From contig JACZWN010000082.1 in assembly GCA_022572105.1 (NCBI GenBank), positions 1 to 13,555 of the forward strand: a DNA stretch of 13,555 nucleotides. The letters run 5' to 3'. The notes under the pieces are model-generated. The model was not told the DNA's origin and made no database searches. It saw only the letters and a program-made list of their open reading frames with translations. Position numbers and translations under genes: made by a program. Positions 5,595 to 10,586 of the stretch are shown here, one piece after another. Each line of letters starts with the position of its first letter. Position 1 is the first letter of the stretch. The DNA comes from Pseudomonadota bacterium. Its GTDB lineage: Bacteria; Pseudomonadota; Alphaproteobacteria; Kiloniellales; J153.

Positions 5595-7040
5595 ATGCCG
5601 GCAAGCCCTCGTCAGCATAACGGGTGCCTCGCCCGGATCGCCGCGGCGCCGGCCTTGGCGCTGCTGGCCATGGCGCTCGCCACTGGGCTCACCACTGGGC
5701 TCACCACTGGGCCGGCCGTGGCGCAGACGGCGCGGACCGAAGCGCTCGAGGCGGTGGAGCGCGCGCTCGAGGAGGACCGGGGCGCGGCCGAGTCGCTGGG
5801 CCGCGAGGCCGAAAAGCTCAAGCTGGAGATCCGGGCGCTGCGCGCCGATTCCATCGCCGCGGCACGCCAGGCACAGGAGCACGAGGCCCGCCTCTCCGAC
5901 ATCGAGACGCGGCTCGGCGAGCTGGAACGGGAGGAGGCGGTCAAGCTCGCCGATCTGCAAGAGCGGCGCATGCAGCTCACCGGTACGCTCGCCGCCCTGC
6001 AGCGCATCGCCCTGATGCCGGCCGATGCGCTCATTGTCGCGCCCGGCTCGATGGTCCAGACCGTACGCAGCGCCATGCTGCTGCGCGTGGCGATCCCCGC
6101 CATCGAGAGCCGCGCCGCGGTCTTGCGCCGAGAACTGGACGAGCTCGCCAAGCTGCGTCGGCGGATCGCCGTGCAGCGCGGCGAAGAGGCGACGACCTCG
6201 GAGGCGCTGGTGGCCGAGCGCGCGCACATCGCCGCGCTCATCCGGCGCAAGAGCGCGGCCCGGGCCGCGACCACCGCCGAGCAGCGGGCGGCGCAGGAGC
6301 GCGCCCGGCGCCTGGCCGCCGAGGCCAAGGACCTGAGGGATCTCCTGGCCAGGATCGAGCGCGAGGCTCGGAAGCGCGCGGAACGCGAGGCCCGGGAGCT
6401 GGCCGAGCGCCAAGCCCGTGAAAAGGCCGAGCAAGCGGCCCAGGAGCTGGCCGAGCGCCAAGCCCGCGAAAAGGCCGAGCAAGCGGCCCGGGAGCTGGGC
6501 GAGCGGCAAGCCCGCGAAATGGCCGAGCAGGAGGCCCGGGAGCTGGCCGAGCGCCAGGCCCGCGAGGCGGCAGATCGGGCACCCGCGGAGGCGACGCGCC
6601 TGGCGCTGGCCCGGCCGGACCATATCCGGCCGTTTCCGGATGCCCAGGCCAGCCTGCGCATTCCCGCGCGCGGCCGGGTGGTGCTCCGCTACGGCCAGTC
6701 ACGCGCCGACCAGGGCGCGTCCAAGGGAATCAGCATCCGGGCGCGGGGCGGCGCCCAGGTGGTGGCGCCCTACGACGGCCAAGTGGTCTACGCGGGACCG
6801 TTCCGCCGTTACGGGCAAATCTTGATCATCGAGCACGGTGGGAGATATCATACCCTGCTCGCCGGTCTCGACCGGATCCATGCGGTGGTCGGGCAGTGGT
6901 TGCTCGCCGGCGAGCCGGTGGGAGTCCTGGGCTCACCACAAAGCGGACATCCGGAATTGTACTTCGAACTTCGACGTGCCGGCCAACCGATCAATCCGCT
7001 TCCCTGGCTGGCGACAACTGGCGATAAGGTGCGAGGCTGA
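5595..7040 (+). CDS. envC: EnvC-like murein hydrolase activator (coiled coil plus degenerate M23/LytM domain)
   Basis: EnvC-type proteins sit in the periplasm and switch on LytC-type N-acetylmuramoyl-L-alanine amidases during septal peptidoglycan splitting. The 481-residue product has a signal peptide (hydrophobic core about 15-40, likely cleavage after AVA at 41-43), a long coiled coil (about 46-335) rich in Glu/Arg/Ala, and a C-terminal LytM fold (about 352-475). The zinc site of active M23 peptidases is absent: the H-xxx-D motif is replaced around SKGISI, and the final HxH is LYFELR. Loss of metal ligands is typical of EnvC activators. The coiled coil contains four 48-bp repeats and the signal peptide a 12-bp repeat. 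It is 2 nt downstream of gpmI and overlaps ctpA by one base, so tight coupling is likely. No strong ribosome site of its own is seen. Confidence 0.9.
   Translation: MPASPRQHNGCLARIAAAPALALLAMALATGLTTGLTTGPAVAQTARTEALEAVERALEEDRGAAESLGREAEKLKLEIRALRADSIAAARQAQEHEARLSDIETRLGELEREEAVKLADLQERRMQLTGTLAALQRIALMPADALIVAPGSMVQTVRSAMLLRVAIPAIESRAAVLRRELDELAKLRRRIAVQRGEEATTSEALVAERAHIAALIRRKSAARAATTAEQRAAQERARRLAAEAKDLRDLLARIEREARKRAEREARELAERQAREKAEQAAQELAERQAREKAEQAARELGERQAREMAEQEARELAERQAREAADRAPAEATRLALARPDHIRPFPDAQASLRIPARGRVVLRYGQSRADQGASKGISIRARGGAQVVAPYDGQVVYAGPFRRYGQILIIEHGGRYHTLLAGLDRIHAVVGQWLLAGEPVGVLGSPQSGHPELYFELRRAGQPINPLPWLATTGDKVRG
5680..5712 (+). repeat. 12-bp tandem repeat in the envC signal peptide
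   Basis: About 2.7 copies of CCACTGGGCTCA, in frame, encoding TGLTTGLTTGP at residues 30-40. It lengthens the end of the hydrophobic region just before the predicted AVA cleavage site. Confidence 0.9.
6390..6581 (+). repeat. Four 48-bp tandem repeats in the envC coiled coil
   Basis: Units 6390-6437, 6438-6485, 6486-6533 and 6534-6581 each encode 16 residues of the pattern A(R/Q)EL(A/G)ERQARE(K/M/A)A(E/D)(Q/R)(A/E), residues 266-329. Units 1 and 2 are nearly identical in DNA; units 3 and 4 have diverged, showing a gradient from recent to older copies. The repeat lies just before the LytM domain. Confidence 0.93.
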
Positions 7041-8317
7041 TGCGCAAATTGCAGTTCGCGGCCGTCATGGCCGTCCTGGTTATATTTCCTCCGCAAGGGC
7101 TTCGGGCCCAGGAGAACCGATCCGAGACCTATCGGCAGTTGAAGCTGTTCGGCGATGTTTTCGAACGCGTCCGGGCCGATTACGTCGAGGAGGTCACCGA
7201 CCAGAAGATGATCGAGGCAGCCATTCAAGGCATGCTATCCGCCCTCGACCCCCATTCCAGCTACTTGAACGCCAACTCCTTCCGCGATATGCGCGTGCAG
7301 ACCAAGGGCGAGTTCGGCGGCCTCGGGATCGAGGTCACCATGGAGAACGGCCTGGTCAAGGTGGTCTCGCCGATCGACGACACCCCGGCCTACCGCGCCG
7401 GCATCGAGGCGGGCGACCTGATCACGCACCTGGATTCGGAACCGGTCATGGGCCTGACCCTCAACGATGCGGTCGAGAAGATGCGCGGACCGATCAAATC
7501 CGATATCAAGCTGACCATCCGGCGCCCGGGCCGCGAGCCCTTCGACGTGACCATTACGCGCGCCGTCATCAAGATCACCTCGGTGCGCAGCCGCACCGAG
7601 GGCAATATCGCCTATTTGCGGATCACGACCTTCAACGAGCAAACCTCGCCGGGGCTGGAAGCCGCGATCAAGGAACGCAAGGAGGATATCGGGGAGGGCC
7701 TGATCGGCTACGTGCTCGACCTGCGGAACAACCCGGGCGGCCTGCTCGATCAGGCCATCGAGGTTTCGGACGCTTTCCTGGAACAGGGCGAGATCGTCTC
7801 GACGCGCGGTCGCGACCCGGACGACGCCCAGCGTTACAACGCGCGCCCCGGCGACCTCGCCGAGGGCCTGCCGGTCGTGGTGCTGATCAACGGCGGCTCG
7901 GCCTCGGCCTCGGAGATCGTGGCCGGCGCCCTGCAGGACCATCGGCGCGCGATCGTGCTGGGCACCACTTCCTTCGGCAAGGGCTCGGTGCAGACCATCA
8001 TCCCCTTAAGCGGCAGCGGCGCCATGCGGCTCACCACGGCGCGCTATTACACGCCCTCGGGGCGTTCGATCCAGGGCACCGGCATCGACCCGGACATCGT
8101 CGTCGAACAGGTCCGCATCGAGAAGGTCGAAACCGGCCCCCAGAGGCGCGAGGCGGACCTGCGCGGCGCGCTCGACAACGGCAACGGCAATGGCGCGCCC
8201 GAGGCCGAGAAGAAGGAACCCGCAAAACCGGCGACCGAGCGGCAGGACTTCCAGCTCTCCCGGGCGCTCGACCTGTTGCGGGGTCTGGCGTTCTTCAACG
8301 AGCGCGCCATCAACTGA
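7040..8317 (+). CDS. ctpA: Carboxy-terminal processing protease, S41 family with PDZ domain
   Basis: CtpA is a periplasmic serine protease that trims or degrades envelope proteins from the C-terminus. The 425-residue product has a signal peptide (MRKLQFAAVMAVLVIF..., probable cleavage near RAQ at 22-24), an N-terminal helical region, a PDZ domain (about 88-165, with GLGIEV and AGIEAGDLI), and the S41 core: LDLRNNPGGLL (226-236), the catalytic Ser in GGSASASE (S289 by spacing) and Lys314 in SFGKGSVQ. The YYTPSGRSIQG motif is intact. A low-complexity NGNGNGAPEAEKKEP linker lies near the C-terminus. It overlaps the envC stop in TGATG. In many relatives a polysaccharide deacetylase gene and rppH follow; here the inverted-repeat element begins at the last base of the stop codon. 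Confidence 0.96.
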   Translation: MRKLQFAAVMAVLVIFPPQGLRAQENRSETYRQLKLFGDVFERVRADYVEEVTDQKMIEAAIQGMLSALDPHSSYLNANSFRDMRVQTKGEFGGLGIEVTMENGLVKVVSPIDDTPAYRAGIEAGDLITHLDSEPVMGLTLNDAVEKMRGPIKSDIKLTIRRPGREPFDVTITRAVIKITSVRSRTEGNIAYLRITTFNEQTSPGLEAAIKERKEDIGEGLIGYVLDLRNNPGGLLDQAIEVSDAFLEQGEIVSTRGRDPDDAQRYNARPGDLAEGLPVVVLINGGSASASEIVAGALQDHRRAIVLGTTSFGKGSVQTIIPLSGSGAMRLTTARYYTPSGRSIQGTGIDPDIVVEQVRIEKVETGPQRREADLRGALDNGNGNGAPEAEKKEPAKPATERQDFQLSRALDLLRGLAFFNERAIN

Positions 8318-8349
8318 TACCAAGGAGCGCTGATAATGACCCATAGAGA
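8317..8349 (+). repeat. Left 33-bp arm of the inverted-repeat element
   Basis: Exact inverse of 8559-8591. It starts at the A of the ctpA TGA stop codon and contains AAGGAG (8322-8327) followed 8 nt later by ATG (8336), an apparently functional ribosome site within the repeat. Confidence 0.95.
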
Positions 8350-8455
8350 TCGGGCAGGCGATCCGTCGGGCCAACGGGCGGGTAGGAGGGAAGCCGCGGG
8401 CGATGCGGGGCATCGTCAAGGCTTTCCGACGCCCTCCGGCGGTTCGCCTGCCCGA
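8350..8455. repeat. Inner left stem-loop of the element
   Basis: TCGGGCAGGCGA at 8350-8361 is the exact inverse of 8444-8455, directly abutting the left outer arm. Within it CGATGC, GGG, GCATCG at 8401-8415 forms a perfect 6-bp hairpin. Confidence 0.8.
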
Positions 8456-8464
8456 CCGGAACGG

Positions 8465-8558
8465 CGGTTTCCCAAGGCTTTCGGACGGCGTCCCGCAGGG
8501 CTTGCGATGCCTTGCATCGCCGCGCCACGCGCTCCTGGCCGAAAACCTTGGGAAACCG
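8465..8558. repeat. Inner right stem-loop of the element
   Basis: 8465-8484 and 8539-8558 are inverse over 20 bases with one difference that still allows a G-U pair in one RNA strand. The second copy directly abuts the right outer arm. The loop contains a perfect 7-bp GCGATGC hairpin with a 3-nt loop at 8504-8520. Confidence 0.85.
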
Positions 8559-8591
8559 TCTCTATGGGTCATTATCAGCGCTCCTTGGTAT
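8559..8591 (-). repeat. Right 33-bp arm of the inverted-repeat element
   Basis: Exact inverse of 8317-8349. It ends 2 nt before the GTG at 8594 that opens the moxR reading frame. Confidence 0.95.
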
Positions 8592-8594
8592 AAG
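8589..8594 (+). promoter_or_regulatory. Candidate -10 box at the right end of the element
   Basis: TATAAG straddles the junction between the right arm and flanking DNA and matches 5 of 6 consensus bases. The spaced -35 candidate (GGGTCA, 8566-8571) is weak. A second pair, TTGGGA 8548-8553 and CATTAT 8570-8575 (16-nt spacer), lies wholly inside the element. Either could drive the moxR operon from within the repeat. Confidence 0.25.
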
Positions 8595-8620
8595 TGCCCA
8601 CGATCTGGAGTCCAACCCTC

Positions 8621-9637
8621 GTGACAGTTTCCCCCACCGTGCCGTTCGAAGACGCCGACAGCGCCAAGCTGGCCGATGAGATCGAGGCCCTGGGCCAGCG
8701 CCTGCACGCCGTTCGCGAAAGCATCGGCCGGGTCATTTTCGGCCAACGGCGGGTGGTCGATCAAACCCTTATCACATTGCTCGCCGGCGGCCACGCCCTG
8801 GTGATCGGCGTGCCCGGGTTGGCCAAGACGCTCCTGGTCGAGACCCTGGGCACCGTATTCGGGCTCGATGACAAGCGCGTGCAATGCACGCCCGACCTCA
8901 TGCCGGCGGATATCCTGGGCTCCGAGGTGCTGGAGGAGAGCGACACCGGCCGGCGTTCGTTCCGCTTCATTGCCGGTCCGGTCTTCTGTCAGTTGCTGAT
9001 GGCCGACGAGATCAACCGGGCCAGCCCGCGCACCCAATCCGCTCTGCTCCAGGCGATGCAGGAGCACCGGGTCACGGTGGCCGGCCAGACCTACGACCTG
9101 CCGCGCCCGTTCCACGTGCTGGCGACCCAGAACCCGCTCGAGCTGGAGGGCACCTACCCCCTGCCCGAGGCGCAGCTCGACCGCTTCCTGATGGAGATCG
9201 ACATCGGCTACCCGGACTTGGCGGCCGAGCGCCATATGCTGATCGCGACCACGGGCGCGGAACAGGCGGAGGCGGTACCGGTGATGACCCCGGACGAGAT
9301 GATCGCCGCCCAGCGCCTGGTGCGCCGGGTGCCGGTCGGCGAGAGCGTGGTCGAGACCATCCTCTCCCTGGTGCGCATGGGCCGGCCCGAGGACAGCGAT
9401 CTGGCCGAGGTCCGCAGCCAAGTGTCCTGGGGGCCCGGGCCACGGGCCAGCCAGTCGCTCATGCTCGCGATCCGCGCCCGGGCGCTGCTCGACGGGCGCC
9501 TGGCGCCTTCGGTCGACGACGTGCTCGCCTTGGCGGGACCGGTGCTGCGTCACCGCATGGCTCTCAACTTCGCGGCGCGCGCCGAGGGCGTCACCGTCGA
9601 CGATGTCATCGACCGGCTGTGCGAACCCTTCGCGTAA
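8621..9637 (+). CDS. MoxR-family AAA+ ATPase
   Basis: MoxR ATPases act as chaperone-like assembly or activation factors for partner VWA and DUF58 proteins encoded beside them. The 338-residue product (from GTG 8621) has Walker A GVPGLAKT (63-70), Walker B LLMADEIN (125-132), sensor 1 in ATQNP (168-172), and the MoxR-specific GTYPLPEAQLDRF (177-189). A C-terminal lid domain follows. The frame is open from GTG 8594, 2 nt after the inverted-repeat element, but GTG 8621 has GGAG 10 nt upstream while 8594 has no ribosome site of its own. It is the first gene of a Bat-like operon with DUF58 and BatA/DUF4159 proteins. The substrate of the complex is unknown. Confidence 0.93.
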   Translation: MTVSPTVPFEDADSAKLADEIEALGQRLHAVRESIGRVIFGQRRVVDQTLITLLAGGHALVIGVPGLAKTLLVETLGTVFGLDDKRVQCTPDLMPADILGSEVLEESDTGRRSFRFIAGPVFCQLLMADEINRASPRTQSALLQAMQEHRVTVAGQTYDLPRPFHVLATQNPLELEGTYPLPEAQLDRFLMEIDIGYPDLAAERHMLIATTGAEQAEAVPVMTPDEMIAAQRLVRRVPVGESVVETILSLVRMGRPEDSDLAEVRSQVSWGPGPRASQSLMLAIRARALLDGRLAPSVDDVLALAGPVLRHRMALNFAARAEGVTVDDVIDRLCEPFA

Positions 9638-9650
9638 TACCAAGGAGCGC
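9637..9650 (+). repeat. Solo 14-bp copy of the inverted-repeat end
   Basis: ATACCAAGGAGCGC is identical to the first 14 bases of the element at 8317. As there, its first A is the last base of a stop codon (moxR TAA). The match ends abruptly and no partner arm is seen nearby. Its AAGGAG could act as a ribosome site. Confidence 0.7.
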
Positions 9651-9656
9651 CGGCCT

Positions 9657-9692
9657 TTGAAACCCATGGCGGCTTGCAAATCATGGCCGTAA
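9657..9692 (+). other. Possible 11-codon leader ORF overlapping the DUF58 start
   Basis: TTG at 9657 lies 9 nt after AAGGAG (9642-9647) and opens a frame MKPMAACKSWP ending at TAA 9690-9692, which overlaps the DUF58 ATG at 9683 in another frame. The DUF58 start itself lacks a good ribosome site, so translation could be passed on by coupling. Speculative. Confidence 0.25.
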
Positions 9693-10573
9693 GCGCCCTC
9701 TCCCTGTGGCAGCGCGCCGAACAGCTGGCGGCGACGCTGCCGCCCTTGATGGTCGCCGCCGAGCGGGTCGCCGCGACGGTCGCCCAGGGCGTGCACGGCC
9801 GCCGCCGGGTCGGCCAGGGCGAGACCTTCTGGCAGTTCCGCGGCTACCATTTCGGCGACCAGCCGCAATCGATCGACTGGCGCCAGTCGGCCAAATCGGA
9901 CCGGGTCTACGTGCGCCAGATGGAGTGGGAAGCGGCGCAGTCGGTCTGGATTTGGTGCGACACCTCGGCTTCGATGAACTGGCGCTCGTCGACCGACCAT
10001 CCGGACAAGCGCGAGCGCGCCGAACTTCTGGCGCTGGCGCTGACCGCCTTGCTGGTGCGCGGCGGCGAGCGCGTCACGCTCCTGGGCTCCGGCGTGCGCC
10101 CGTTGAGCGGCCGCTCGGCGCTCGGCCGCCTGGCCACATTGATCGAGCAGAGCCGCCATTCGGGCGCCGATCTGCCGCCGGTCCTGCCGCTGCCGCGCGA
10201 TGCGCAGACGGTGCTCATCGGCGACTTCCTGACCCCGCTCGAGGCGGTCGAGGCGGTCGTGCGCGGCTACGTCGAGGACGGCGTCAAGGGGTACATCCTG
10301 CAGGTGCTCGATATCGCCGAGGAGACGCTGCCCTACGACGGACGGGTCCGTTTCGAGGGCCTGGAGGGCGAGGACCCCTGGCTGCTGTCGCGCGTCGAAT
10401 CGGTGCGCCGGGATTACGTGGCGCGGCTTGAGGCGCAGCGCGCCGGGCTGCGCGCGATCGCGCGCGGAGCGGGCTGGACTTTCGCCACGCACCGGACCAA
10501 CCAGCCGCCGCAGTCGGCGCTGCTCGCCCTCTACGCGGCGCTCACCCAGGCGCCGGGGCGCGGGTACAGGTAG
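9683..10573 (+). CDS. DUF58 domain protein (MoxR partner)
   Basis: DUF58 proteins are cytoplasmic or membrane-near VWA-like partners of MoxR ATPases. The 296-residue product shows the family block: GRRRVGQGETFWQFRGYHFGD near 39-59, IDWRQSAKSD (64-73), YVRQMEWEAA (76-85), followed by a MIDAS-like DTSASMNW (D93, S95, S97). The VLIGDFLTPLEAV segment in the middle fits a Rossmann-type VWA core. No membrane helix is evident. ATG 9683 is chosen; TTG 9674 is the in-frame alternative, and neither has a strong Shine-Dalgarno sequence. It lies 45 nt after moxR and 13 nt before the DUF4159 gene. Its exact role is unknown. Confidence 0.9.
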   Translation: MAVSALSLWQRAEQLAATLPPLMVAAERVAATVAQGVHGRRRVGQGETFWQFRGYHFGDQPQSIDWRQSAKSDRVYVRQMEWEAAQSVWIWCDTSASMNWRSSTDHPDKRERAELLALALTALLVRGGERVTLLGSGVRPLSGRSALGRLATLIEQSRHSGADLPPVLPLPRDAQTVLIGDFLTPLEAVEAVVRGYVEDGVKGYILQVLDIAEETLPYDGRVRFEGLEGEDPWLLSRVESVRRDYVARLEAQRAGLRAIARGAGWTFATHRTNQPPQSALLALYAALTQAPGRGYR

Positions 10574-10586
10574 GGGGCGGCGCGCG

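Larger units (their letters stand above)
8317..8591. mobile_element. MITE-like 275-bp element with 33-bp perfect terminal inverted repeats
   Basis: The only long gap in the window (8318-8620) is filled by this element. Its ends, 8317-8349 and 8559-8591, are exact reverse complements over 33 bases, starting ATACCAAGGAGCGC. Inside, 8350-8361 pairs with 8444-8455 (12 bp, perfect), 8465-8484 pairs with 8539-8558 (19 of 20), and each inner segment holds a GATGC-stem hairpin. No transposase gene is present, so it would need to be moved in trans if mobile. A TA dinucleotide lies at 8318-8319 and again at 8589-8592, compatible with a TA-target (IS630/Tc1-type) MITE, but this is inference. It separates ctpA from moxR. 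Confidence 0.8.

Noticed and set aside
3844..5604. Minus-strand open frame of 586 codons opposite gpmI
   Set aside because: It is complementary to a clear gpmI with all catalytic residues; shadow of GC-rich codon bias.
8336..8593. 85-codon + strand frame spanning the inverted-repeat element
   Set aside because: Arg/Pro/Gly-rich product with no recognisable motif, ends dictated by the palindromic arms, and many frames are open in such GC-rich DNA. Kept only as a possible coupling signal.
10428..10586. N-terminal extension of the BatA/DUF4159 frame upstream of ATG 10587
   Set aside because: These codons lie inside DUF58 coding sequence and give an Arg/Ser-rich segment. ATG 10587 has AGGGGG upstream and begins directly with the BatA N-terminal domain.
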